Assembly (NCBI GenBank): GCA_020056895.1
Contig: JAGVGV010000270.1
Span: 1 to 9,712 of the forward strand
DNA: 9,712 nucleotides
Direction: 5' to 3'
Source: Deltaproteobacteria bacterium
GTDB taxonomy: Bacteria > Desulfobacterota > Desulfarculia > Adiutricales > JAGVGV01
Shown: positions 1-6,707 of the stretch, in pieces
Layout of the letters: each line of letters opens with the position of its first letter
Position numbering within the stretch: the first letter of the stretch is position 1
The notes under the pieces: model-generated
The model's database searches: none
What the model saw: the letters and a program-made list of their open reading frames with translations, nothing else
What the model was told of the DNA's origin: nothing
Made by a program: the position numbers and the translations under genes

Positions 1-190
1 CACCTCGCCTGTACGGCCGTTTTGTATTCTTCGTGGTTCACGCGGGGAAACGCCCCGGCTCGCGGCGCCCTCCCGCCGTGCCATGACCGCCTGGCCGCTC
101 CCCTCAAGCCGCCCTGGTTTTTTCCACGTTTTGGGGAATGGCGCCACATCGTTCATCGGATGCGTATACAACCGAAAGCGATGGCCGGCC

Positions 191-1348
191 TCACACCGGA
201 GCCACGATTTTCCAGTCAGTGCCTGACGCAGTGGCGAGAGCCTCCCAGATCGTCACCGCGTGGCACTTGAACACCCGGGTTCCCACGGACATGATGCTGT
301 CATTGAACTTGCCGTGCCAGTCCCTTTTGGTCACCTGCGGTTGATGCTGATCGCACAAATTGTCCCAAAGCGGTTGGGAGTTTTTAATGATCAGGTTGGT
401 CATGCTGGAATAATCAAGGTATTCATCCACCAGGCCCAATAGATGGCCGAACTCATGGGCCGTAACCACGTAATCGGCCACGGCGGTTCCAGGCGTGAGC
501 CGTTTGTACATCTCCCCCGCCGCCAATACTTCCAGAGTTACCGTGGCGGTTGGCTTGTGGGACGTGAATGGCATTTTGAACTTTTTCTTGGTGGTGACGG
601 CGTTGGCCACGGTCGTCGGCGCGGTGACTCCCCGGGCCCGCATGTAGTTGACCACGGTTTGCGCCAAAGCCGTGGCTTTGGTGGTAAGGCCGGACGCGGC
701 GGTGATTTTGATGGGCGGTTGAGGCAGATAGTCGGGCGTGGCCGCGATGGCCGCGCAGATGTTGTTCAAAAGCGCTCGAGAACCTAGGGCCACTTCCCAA
801 CCATTGGGCAACCGGTTCAAGGTGATAGTGGCCGGACCTTGGCCCGCGATATTGAAGACCCGTTGTTGTTCATCAAAAAACATCCCCACGCGAGCCGCGC
901 CCAACACGCCGCTTTGGATGGATGCCGCCGCGGCCTGATAATAGGGCAGGTTGTCCTGGTCCATGAGGGACAGGTAGATTCGGTTGCCGCCGAATTTTCC
1001 GACTTTCGGAAATTTCACGCCCGAGTCCTGGGCGTACCCCTTTTGAAGATAGACGGGAAAATGGCAGCCAGCCAGGCCGTTGACTTCCTGGATGACGAAT
1101 CGGGTGGTTAACGTTTCACCGTTTTGTTCATCCAGTTTGATCCGGATTTTGTTGTCCCATATCGTGCTGACATTGGCTTGCCAGGCGTTCAAAAAGGCCC
1201 CCGTGTTGAACGCCGGTAAATTGTTATCCACATCGAAATAGACCTTGACGATCACTTCGAGGGTGGCGGGGGGAATCACATTAAGGTCGAACTGGCCAAA
1301 ACCCGTAGCCGCATCGCAGTTATTATATCGGACTTGGACGAGGGCCAT
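191..1348 (-). CDS. Metzincin-like zinc metalloprotease, HEXXHXXGXXD type
   Basis: The 385-residue protein carries HEFGHLLGLVDEY at residues 298-310. His298 and His302 would be zinc ligands, Glu299 the general base, and Asp308 sits where most metzincins have a third His; an Asp there is known from snapalysin-type (M7) proteases. DSIMSVG around Met353 looks like the metzincin Met-turn, 45 residues after the zinc site. The first ~290 residues are not recognised; they look like a mixed alpha/beta domain. No signal peptide, membrane segment or lipobox is seen, so it is either cytoplasmic or exported by a route not needing a Sec signal (inference). The ATG at 1348 is supported by AAGGAG five bases upstream, and a strong promoter lies ~90 bases upstream, so it is probably transcribed on its own. 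The substrate is unknown. Protease class is fairly sure, family is not. Confidence 0.8.
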   Translation of the reverse strand: MALVQVRYNNCDAATGFGQFDLNVIPPATLEVIVKVYFDVDNNLPAFNTGAFLNAWQANVSTIWDNKIRIKLDEQNGETLTTRFVIQEVNGLAGCHFPVYLQKGYAQDSGVKFPKVGKFGGNRIYLSLMDQDNLPYYQAAAASIQSGVLGAARVGMFFDEQQRVFNIAGQGPATITLNRLPNGWEVALGSRALLNNICAAIAATPDYLPQPPIKITAASGLTTKATALAQTVVNYMRARGVTAPTTVANAVTTKKKFKMPFTSHKPTATVTLEVLAAGEMYKRLTPGTAVADYVVTAHEFGHLLGLVDEYLDYSSMTNLIIKNSQPLWDNLCDQHQPQVTKRDWHGKFNDSIMSVGTRVFKCHAVTIWEALATASGTDWKIVAPV

Positions 1349-1436
1349 ACCTGCTCCTTCCCTTCAAGAAAAAAGAGATTGGGTTCAAGGTTTGAATAAA
1401 CATTCGTGGATTCCCCGAATTGTTACCCAGGATTAC

Positions 1437-1464
1437 ATTATATCAGGAGAGATAGAACCGTCAA
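1437..1464 (-). promoter_or_regulatory. Sigma70 promoter of the metalloprotease gene
   Basis: On the minus strand TTGACG (1464-1459) is followed after 16 bases by a perfect TATAAT (1442-1437). This is 5/6 plus 6/6 matches to the sigma70 consensus with near-ideal spacing. Transcription would start near 1430, giving a leader of about 80 bases before the ATG at 1348. A 10-bp inverted repeat (1470-1530) ends only five bases upstream of the -35 box and could bind a regulator (inference). Confidence 0.7.
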
Positions 1465-1469
1465 TGCGC

Positions 1470-1530
1470 CCGGCGCTGATCCCGCGAAGGTATGGGGCCC
1501 CTTTGGGCATATCGTTGCGGTCAGCGCCGG
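1470..1530 (+). repeat. Long imperfect inverted repeat / hairpin
   Basis: CCGGCGCTGA (1470-1479) is perfectly complementary to TCAGCGCCGG (1521-1530). After a two-base bulge, CCGC (1482-1485) pairs with GCGG (1517-1520), and inside that GGTATG (1489-1494) pairs with CATATC (1508-1513) with one G-U pair. This makes about 20 base pairs in 61 bases. No T-tract follows on either strand, so it is not itself an intrinsic terminator. It could be the core of a structured RNA or a protein-binding site next to the protease promoter. Confidence 0.6.
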
Positions 1531-1638
1531 AAATCTCGGGAAAGGGCCGTCAGATGTGAGGGGGCGGTGTATTGGGCGCGAATTACCAGGACCGGGGTCT
1601 GGACACCGGCATGGAGGCACGGGGTGTATGAATACCGA

Positions 1639-1669
1639 GGGAGCGAAGCGAACTTCGCCCCCTTTTTTT
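1639..1669 (+). terminator. Intrinsic terminator, plus strand
   Basis: GCGAAG (1643-1648) pairs with CTTCGC (1653-1658) around a CGAA tetraloop. The stem extends by GGG/CCC past one A-C mismatch and is followed by seven T (1663-1669). The T-tract is only on the plus strand. Read from the minus strand, the hairpin follows the radical SAM stop codon at 1681 but has an A-tract before it and no T-tract after it. An outer 7-bp repeat, CCGAGGG (1635-1641) and CCCTCGG (1673-1679), brackets the element. Confidence 0.65.
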
Positions 1670-1680
1670 AAACCCTCGGA

Positions 1681-3174
1681 TCACGACCGCTGGGCGGATA
1701 CTTTTTTGGCCACTTTGCGGAAATGGTACCCGTAAATCATCAGCGTTACCGCTTCGGAAAAGGCCTTGCGGTGAAAAATGGCCGATTTAACCAGCATTTT
1801 CCAATAATACCACTGCGTCACGCCGTTCCCCAGAACGCCCAGATACAACAGCGACCGGAGGAACGCCTTGAATTCGGCAAACGTCATCCGCCGGCGGCGG
1901 CGGGGCTGGTATTTTTCCAAGAATCGGCTGACTCGGCGGTAAAACTGCCGGGGGCTGTAGATCGTCCGGACCACCTTCCGGTACCCCTGGATCAGGGTGT
2001 CCTTGTCCATTTTGGGAATGAAGTTGATGGTGCCGTCCGTGTTATCGCCCGATGACCCGAGAAGCAGCCGGTTCTCTTCTTTCAGCCGTTGCCAGAGCTT
2101 GGTGTTGGGCAGGGCGTTGAGGAGGCCGACCATGGCCGTAACCACTCCGGATTCCTGAATAAATTTGATCTGGCGGGAGAAAATGGTTTCGTCGTCGTTG
2201 TCGAACCCCACGATATATCCGCCCAAAACCTGAATACCGGCCGCCTGCAGGTGTTCAATGGCCGCCAGCATGTCGAACTTGAGGTTCTGGCTTTTTTCGC
2301 ATTCCCTTAAGCTTTGTTCGTTGGGCGTTTCCAGACCGATGAACACCGTGTCGAATCCGGCTTCCACCATCAGTTCGATCAGTTCCTCGTCATCGGACAG
2401 ATTGATGGACGCTTCGGTCAGAAACGTGAAGGGATAGTTCCGCGCTTTCATCCACGCGATGAGTTCCGGCAGAATCTTTTTGATCTGGCCCTTGTTGCCG
2501 ATGAAATTGTCGTCTACAAAAAAAATGTTGCCCCGCCAGCCCATCGAGTACATCACGTCCAGTTCGCCAATGAGCCGCTCGGCGGTTTTCAGCCGGGGCA
2601 CCCGGCCGAAAAGATTAGTGATGTCGCAGAATTCGCAGTTGAAGGGGCATCCCCGGGACGATTGGATCATGAGCGTGGCGTATTTGCGGATGGGGATCAG
2701 GTCCCAGCGGGGAACGGGGGTCTGAGTCAGATCGGGGAATTGAGCGGCCCGGTACACCGGTTCGGCCCGGTTTTCCGCCAGATCGGCCAAAAAGGGCGGC
2801 AGGCTGATTTCCGCTTCGCCCAGAATCAGATGGTCCACCAGGTCCTTGAAGTCATCCTCCGCGCTGGTGAACAGCGGCCCGCCGGCCGCGGTCCGGACGC
2901 CCTTTTGCCGGCAGCGTTCCAGAACCCGGAGCACCGATGGTTTCTGGACCATCATGGCGCTGACCATCACCATGTCGGCCCATTCGATGTCCTGGTCCTT
3001 AAGTTTGTCCACGTTCAGATCCACCAGCCTCAAAACCCATTCCCGAGGCAGCATTCCGGCCACGGTCAACAATCCTAAGGGGGGGTAGGCCGCCTTTTTG
3101 GCGACAAAAGGCAAAACGTGCTTGAAACTCCAAAACGTGGCCGGATATTCCGGATGGACCAGTAGTACGTTCAT
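1681..3174 (-). CDS. B12-binding radical SAM protein (DUF4070-type C-terminus)
   Basis: This 497-residue protein has an N-terminal cobalamin-binding-like domain (about 1-135, opening MNVLLVHPEYPATFWSFKH). A radical SAM core follows (about 165-370) with the 4Fe-4S motif CPFNCEFC (Cys176, Cys180, Cys183). The C-terminal part (about 370-497) resembles DUF4070; it contains a run of five arginines near 425 and ends basic. The family includes the hopanoid C-2 methylase HpnP and many uncharacterised proteins that probably methylate unactivated carbon. Nothing nearby concerns hopanoids, so no substrate is named. No DxHxxG cobalamin ligand motif is seen, which is common in this class. The ORF is open to 3369, but ATG 3174 is preferred: GGAGA lies eight bases upstream and the conserved domain begins there. 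Confidence 0.88.
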   Translation of the reverse strand: MNVLLVHPEYPATFWSFKHVLPFVAKKAAYPPLGLLTVAGMLPREWVLRLVDLNVDKLKDQDIEWADMVMVSAMMVQKPSVLRVLERCRQKGVRTAAGGPLFTSAEDDFKDLVDHLILGEAEISLPPFLADLAENRAEPVYRAAQFPDLTQTPVPRWDLIPIRKYATLMIQSSRGCPFNCEFCDITNLFGRVPRLKTAERLIGELDVMYSMGWRGNIFFVDDNFIGNKGQIKKILPELIAWMKARNYPFTFLTEASINLSDDEELIELMVEAGFDTVFIGLETPNEQSLRECEKSQNLKFDMLAAIEHLQAAGIQVLGGYIVGFDNDDETIFSRQIKFIQESGVVTAMVGLLNALPNTKLWQRLKEENRLLLGSSGDNTDGTINFIPKMDKDTLIQGYRKVVRTIYSPRQFYRRVSRFLEKYQPRRRRRMTFAEFKAFLRSLLYLGVLGNGVTQWYYWKMLVKSAIFHRKAFSEAVTLMIYGYHFRKVAKKVSAQRS

Positions 3175-3371
3175 AAACGGATTCTCCATGGACCGGGGAA
3201 GGCCCGGATGGTGTTTTTCGTGAAGGCCTTCGGGCGCTTCGCCTTTGGGCGTCGTGAGCGTCCCAGGAGCGGGACCGGGATGAGAAGAGTGGAGGTGACC
3301 GGTGAGACCCGGTAAAATGGCAAATGCCCCCTGGTTCACGTAAAATGAAGTAAGTCTCGTCCCCTTCATCC

Positions 3372-3400
3372 AGAAAACCGCATTGGGACGTTTTTGTCAA
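3372..3400 (-). promoter_or_regulatory. Possible promoter of the radical SAM gene
   Basis: On the minus strand a perfect TTGACA (3400-3395) is followed after 17 bases by TTTTCT (3377-3372), which matches the -10 consensus at only three positions. Transcription would start near 3366, giving a leader of about 190 bases. I looked for a cobalamin riboswitch in that leader and saw none of its conserved blocks. Confidence 0.4.
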
Positions 3401-3451
3401 GACTGAACAGGGTTTCGGCGGCCAAACATCGCTTTTCGAACAATGATTTTC

Positions 3452-3502
3452 AACCCGGGCCCAAACCTTCGGCAAGGCTTGACTTCGGAGGCGGGCCGGG
3501 TT
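3452..3502 (+). repeat. Inverted repeat spanning the gap promoter
   Basis: AACCCGGGCCC (3452-3462) and GGGCCGGGTT (3493-3502) are inverted copies that differ by one missing base. The 30 bases between them include the -35 box of the gap promoter, and the right arm fills the spacer and abuts the -10 box. That placement suits an operator, although chance is possible in GC-rich DNA. Confidence 0.45.
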
Positions 3503-3508
3503 TATTTT
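3479..3508 (+). promoter_or_regulatory. Sigma70-like promoter of gap
   Basis: TTGACT (3479-3484, 5/6) is followed after 18 bases by TATTTT (3503-3508, 4/6). Transcription would start near 3515, leaving a leader of about 180 bases before the gap ATG. Confidence 0.5.
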
Positions 3509-3697
3509 GATGAATACCGGAGAGCGGCGCCTTCATATTTGGGGGAGGCTCGCTGGACTTGGCGGCCGCCATGATGGGCCGGCCCGGGCGAGGGTCCTCC
3601 AATGGGCGCGGACCTTTGCCGAACTTGAAAACGAAACGCCAGTACCGGCCCACGGGCGTCCGCCGCCGGCCGGTTTGGGGAAAGGCAAGGAGGGGTT

Positions 3698-4708
3698 ATG
3701 ATTCGCGTCGGTATCAACGGTTTTGGGCGCATTGGACGCCAGGTCCTCAAGGCGATGATGGAGCGTCACCCGGATACGCTCCAGGTGGTGGCGGTCAACG
3801 ATCTGTTCGACGTCAAAACCAACGCCCACCTGTTCAAGTACGACAGCAACTACGGCGTGTTCAGCGGCAAGGTGGAAGCCAAGGACAATGGGTTCGTGAT
3901 CAACGACCGGCTCGTCAAGTGCTTCGCCATGCGCGATCCGGGCCAGATTCCCTGGCGGGACGAGGGCGTGGACCTGGTGGTGGAATCCACCGGCGTGTTC
4001 ACTACCGGCCCCAAGGCCGCGGCCCATATCCAGGCCGGCGCCAAAAAGGTCATCATTTCCGCTCCGGCCAAGGAAGAAGACATTACCGTGGTCATGGGCG
4101 TGAATCATCAGAATTACGATCCGGCCAAGCATAACATCATTTCCAACGCCAGTTGCACCACCAACTGCCTGGCGCCGCCGGCCAAAGTGATTCACGAAGC
4201 CTTCGGCATCGAAAAAGCCTTGATGACCACGATCCATTCGTACACCAACGATCAGCGGATTCTGGACCTGCCGCACAAGGACCTTCGCCGGGCCCGGGCC
4301 GCCGCCCTGAACATCATCCCCACCACCACCGGCGCGGCCAAGGCCGTGGCCCTGGTGGTCCCGGACCTAAAGGGCAAGTTCGACGGATACTCGCTCCGCG
4401 TGCCCACGCCCACCGTGTCCGTGGTGGATTTCGTGGCCACCCTGAGCAAGGAAACCACCACTCAGGAGCTTCGGGACGTTCTTCGGGCCGCCGCCGCCGG
4501 CCCGCTTTTGGGTGTGATGGGCGTGGACGACGAAGGCCTGGTCTCCATGGATTACAAGGGCAATCCCCACAGTTCGATCGTGGACATGGAATTCACGTAC
4601 GTGCTGGGCGGGAACCTGGCCAAGGTGGTGACCTGGTACGACAACGAATGGGGTTATTCCTGCCGCGTGTCGGACCTGGCCGATTACATGGTGAAAAAAG
4701 GCTTTTAG
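3698..4708 (+). CDS. gap: Glyceraldehyde-3-phosphate dehydrogenase, class I
   Basis: This enzyme oxidises and phosphorylates glyceraldehyde 3-phosphate to 1,3-bisphosphoglycerate with reduction of NAD in cytoplasmic glycolysis, and works in reverse in gluconeogenesis. The 336 residues are full length for the family. The N-terminal Rossmann motif is GINGFGRIG (5-13). NDLFD (34-38) has the Asp at position 35 expected for NAD rather than NADP use. The active site is NASCTTNC with catalytic Cys153, and His180 lies in TIHSYTNDQ. The C-terminus has the typical WYDNEWGYS (313-321). PTPTVS at 236-241 replaces the usual PTPNVS, a small deviation. ATG 3698 is preceded by a strong AAGGAGGGG at 3687-3695. 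It is a single-gene unit closed by a terminator at 4744. Confidence 0.97.
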   Translation: MIRVGINGFGRIGRQVLKAMMERHPDTLQVVAVNDLFDVKTNAHLFKYDSNYGVFSGKVEAKDNGFVINDRLVKCFAMRDPGQIPWRDEGVDLVVESTGVFTTGPKAAAHIQAGAKKVIISAPAKEEDITVVMGVNHQNYDPAKHNIISNASCTTNCLAPPAKVIHEAFGIEKALMTTIHSYTNDQRILDLPHKDLRRARAAALNIIPTTTGAAKAVALVVPDLKGKFDGYSLRVPTPTVSVVDFVATLSKETTTQELRDVLRAAAAGPLLGVMGVDDEGLVSMDYKGNPHSSIVDMEFTYVLGGNLAKVVTWYDNEWGYSCRVSDLADYMVKKGF

Positions 4709-4743
4709 GTTCCCAAAAGGGTCCTTGACCCCCTTTGCCCAAG

Positions 4744-4779
4744 CGGGGACCCTCGATGGCCGGGGGTTCCCGTTTTTTT
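4744..4779 (+). terminator. Intrinsic terminator after gap
   Basis: CGGGGACCC (4744-4752) pairs with GGGTTCCCG (4764-4772) through nine base pairs including one G-U, with an 11-base loop. Seven T follow (4773-4779). It lies 35 bases after the gap stop codon and insulates gap from rnpB. Confidence 0.88.
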
Positions 4780-4815
4780 AATGGGCGAGCTTTAGGGGGG
4801 GCCTGACCGGAGTGG

Positions 4816-4844
4816 TTGCGGTCATTGGCGGACTCTGGTATTCT
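4816..4844 (+). promoter_or_regulatory. Possible promoter of rnpB
   Basis: TTGCGG (4816-4821) and TATTCT (4839-4844) are separated by 17 bases. The start would fall near 4851, about 85 bases before the mature RNA, implying 5' trimming. The boxes match consensus only moderately. It is the best pair seen between the gap terminator and rnpB. Confidence 0.35.
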
Positions 4845-4935
4845 TCATGTAGGTACGGGCACTTAACCCATTCCGGCTTCCGTCTGGAAGTGGGGGCCCG
4901 GCCGGTATGGTCAAAACAACGGTTCGCGGGTTGAA

Positions 4936-5333
4936 AAGGGGGAGCGGGACGGGCGATCGCTGGTTTCTTCGCGCCGAAAGGCGAGAGGGGACGGGAGGAA
5001 AGTCCGAGCTCCACAGGGCAGGGCGCTGGGTAACGCCCAGCGGGGGCGACCCCGGGAAAGTGCCACAGAAAGCAAACCGCCCCGGATTTTTCCGGGGTAA
5101 GGGTGAAACGGTGAGGTAAGAGCTCACCAGCTTCGGCGGTGACGCCGAAGGCTTGGTAAACCCCGCCTGGAGCAAGACCAAATAGGGGGGCGCGGTAGGA
5201 CGGCCCGTCCGAGGCCCCCGGGTAGGTCGCTGGAGGGTCCGGGTAACCGGGCTCCTAGAGGAATGGTCGCCGGCCCAAGGCCCGGGCAACCGGCCATGGG
5301 TCACGGAACTCGGCTTACAGGCCCCTCCCTCTT
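4936..5333 (+). ncRNA. rnpB: RNase P RNA, bacterial type A
   Basis: This is the catalytic RNA of RNase P, which removes 5' leaders from pre-tRNAs together with the RnpA protein. Conserved blocks appear in order: GAGGAAAGTCCGAGCTCC (4994-5011), AGAAAGCAAACCGCC near 5067, GGTAAGGGTGAAACGGTGAG near 5097, GGAGCAAGACCAAATAGGGG near 5169, and GAACTCGGCTTACAG near 5306. The ends are set by P1: A4936-G4947 pairs with C5322-T5333 with one mismatch. GNRA loops are visible in CGCC-GAAA-GGCG near 4972-4983 and in an 8-bp stem capped by GTGA at about 5131-5150. Length is ~398 bases against 377 in E. coli. The 3' conserved block reads ACGGAA where ACAGAA is usual. Ends are good to a few bases. Confidence 0.95.
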
Positions 5334-5343
5334 GAACGAAGGC

Positions 5344-5371
5344 GCCGCTCCGGGGGATTTTCCCCAGCGGC
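5344..5371 (+). repeat. Hairpin after rnpB without a T-tract
   Basis: GCCGCT (5344-5349) pairs with AGCGGC (5366-5371), and after a CC bulge GGGG pairs with CCCC. GC-rich sequence follows, so intrinsic termination is not supported. It begins 10 bases after the rnpB P1 helix and might mark the 3' processing region. Confidence 0.5.
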
Positions 5372-5390
5372 TGCCCGCGACTTTGGCCGC

Positions 5391-5414
5391 GGCCGGGCTT
5401 TATAAGGTCCGGCC
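5391..5414 (+). promoter_or_regulatory. Inverted repeat around TATAAG upstream of ispDF
   Basis: GGCCGG (5391-5396) and CCGGCC (5409-5414) form a perfect 6-bp inverted repeat centred on TTTATAAG. TATAAG (5401-5406) could be a -10 box giving a start ~50 bases before the ispDF ATG, but no good -35 box is seen at 16-18 bases. A second hairpin, GGCGGTCC/GGACCGCC (5421-5447), follows in the leader. The site may be an operator, an RNA hairpin, or chance. Confidence 0.3.
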
Positions 5415-5465
5415 GAAACGGGCGGTCCGTCCCGCCTCGGGACCGCCGTACGAAAGAGGACGATC

Positions 5466-6707
5466 ATGGCGGACACCGACGGGTTGCCCACGGGCGCGGT
5501 CGGGGTCATTATCCCGGCCGGAGGCAGGGGGCTCCGCTTCGGCGCCGGACAGCCCAAACAGTTCCTGGAACTGGGCGGCTGGCCGGTTCTGGCCCACACC
5601 CTATCCCGGTTCGATCTGGTCGAGGCCGTGGATCAGGTGGTGGTGGTCGTGCCGGAGGGGCTGGAACGAACCACCCGGGAAAAAACCGTGGAGCCATTTG
5701 GCTTCACCAAGATCGCGGCCGTGGTGGCCGGCGGGGAAACCCGCCAGGAATCGGTGTACAACGGCTTTCTGGCCCTCGACGATGAGGTGGACCTTGTGGT
5801 CGTCCACGACGGCGTTAGGCCCCTGGCGCCCATCGGCCTGATCGAAAGCGTGATCGACGCGGCCCGGGAACACGGCGCGGCCATCGCCGCCGTGCCGGTT
5901 CGCGATACCCTCAAGCAGGTGGAAGGCGGCGTAATCCAAACCACCTTGGACCGCCGGCTCATGTGGCGGGCGCAAACGCCTCAGGCCTTCGACCGCCTGA
6001 TTCTGGCCGAAGCCCTGGCCGATGCCCGAAGGTCCGGATTCACCGGCACGGACGAGGCCCAACTGGTGGAACGCCTGGGCCGGCCCGTGTTCGTGGTCCC
6101 GGGCGTTGAGGAAAACATCAAGATCACCAGCCCCGAAGACCTGGTGCTGGCCGAAACTCTGATCCAGTGCGGCCGGGAGAGGGACATGCGGGTGGGCCTG
6201 GGCTTCGACGTTCATGTATTGGCCCAAGGACGAAAACTGATGCTGGGCTGCGTGGCCATCCCCTTCGATCGGGGCCTGGTAGGGCATTCGGACGGCGACG
6301 TGATGGCTCATGCCCTTTGCGACGCCCTGCTGGGCGCGGCGGGTCTGGGCGACATCGGCGGCCTGTTTCCGGATACCGATCCCAAATGGGCCGGCGCGGC
6401 GGGCGAAACTTTGCTTAAAATCACCATGGACCGAGTCCGGTCCGCCGGCTTCGAATTGGCCGGCGCGGACCTGACGTTGCTCGCCCAGCGGCCAAAAATC
6501 AAACCCCATGCGCCCAGGATGGTCGAAACCATGGCCAAGGCCCTGGGCGTGGACGCCTCCCGGGTGAACGTGAAGGCCACCACCACCGAAGGATTGGGAT
6601 ACGTGGGCCGCGAGGAAGGCCTGGCCGCCCAGGCCGTGGCTCTGTTGCAACGAAAAAACTGTCCGGGACCGGGATCGGTTCCGGGGAAAAGGCGGCTGGG
6701 GGTCTAG
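5466..6707 (+). CDS. ispDF: Bifunctional IspD-IspF enzyme of the MEP pathway
   Basis: One 413-residue polypeptide joins two enzymes of isoprenoid precursor synthesis. Residues 1-240 are IspD (MEP cytidylyltransferase): PAGGRGLRFGAGQPKQF (17-33) is the CTP-binding loop with Arg24 and Lys31, followed by VVHDGVRP (112-119), AQTPQAF (169-175) and ENIKITSPEDL (216-226). From Met241 comes IspF (MECDP synthase): GFDVH gives metal ligands Asp248 and His250, GHSDGD gives His274, then GDIGGLFPDTDP (295-306) and TTTEGLGYVGR (372-382). The IspE step is absent from the window. Such fusions are known in several proteobacteria. ATG 5466 follows AAAGAGGA at 5453-5460. The last ~19 residues form a Pro/Gly/Lys-rich tail beyond the usual IspF end, and a 9-bp hairpin (6663-6684) lies inside their codons. 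Confidence 0.96.
   Translation: MADTDGLPTGAVGVIIPAGGRGLRFGAGQPKQFLELGGWPVLAHTLSRFDLVEAVDQVVVVVPEGLERTTREKTVEPFGFTKIAAVVAGGETRQESVYNGFLALDDEVDLVVVHDGVRPLAPIGLIESVIDAAREHGAAIAAVPVRDTLKQVEGGVIQTTLDRRLMWRAQTPQAFDRLILAEALADARRSGFTGTDEAQLVERLGRPVFVVPGVEENIKITSPEDLVLAETLIQCGRERDMRVGLGFDVHVLAQGRKLMLGCVAIPFDRGLVGHSDGDVMAHALCDALLGAAGLGDIGGLFPDTDPKWAGAAGETLLKITMDRVRSAGFELAGADLTLLAQRPKIKPHAPRMVETMAKALGVDASRVNVKATTTEGLGYVGREEGLAAQAVALLQRKNCPGPGSVPGKRRLGV
6663..6684 (+). repeat. Hairpin within the 3' end of ispDF
   Basis: CCGGGACCG (6663-6671) pairs with CGGTTCCGG (6676-6684) around GGAT, nine pairs including one G-U. No T-tract follows, so it is not a standard intrinsic terminator. It could stabilise the mRNA 3' end (inference). 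Confidence 0.45.

Larger units (their letters stand above)
1470..1669 (+). ncRNA. Candidate structured RNA ending in an intrinsic terminator
   Basis: This gene-free stretch reads on the plus strand as a run of hairpins: the long one at 1470-1530, CCGGGGTC/GACACCGG at 1592-1609 with one mismatch, a small one at 1623-1636, and a terminator at 1639-1669. Both flanking genes are on the minus strand, so this terminator has no coding gene to serve. A small plus-strand RNA of up to ~200 bases would explain it. No convincing plus-strand promoter was found, no known RNA family was recognised, and GC-rich DNA folds readily, so this stays a hypothesis. Confidence 0.3.
3175..3697. other. Divergent intergenic region between the radical SAM gene and gap
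   Basis: These 523 bases hold two back-to-back promoter candidates, one for each flanking gene, and long leaders on both sides. The gap side contains an inverted repeat around the promoter (3452-3502) and two 10-bp GC palindromes (3561-3570, 3576-3585). ORFs here lack ribosome binding sites and family resemblance. I see no RNA gene or riboswitch. Confidence 0.6.

Noticed and set aside
1406..1735. Plus-strand ORF over the protease/radical SAM gap
   Set aside because: It runs straight through the intrinsic terminator and into the opposite gene, and resembles no protein.
3175..3366. Cobalamin riboswitch before the B12-binding radical SAM gene
   Set aside because: None of the conserved B12-box blocks are visible in the leader; only short GC hairpins are seen.
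3175..3369. N-terminal extension of the radical SAM protein to 3369
   Set aside because: The extra 65 residues are low-complexity, and a good Shine-Dalgarno plus the conserved domain start favour 3174.
3507..3701. Small ORF ending in an ATGA overlap with gap, possible leader peptide
   Set aside because: No ribosome binding site, its start lies at or before the predicted transcription start, and composition is low in recognisable structure.
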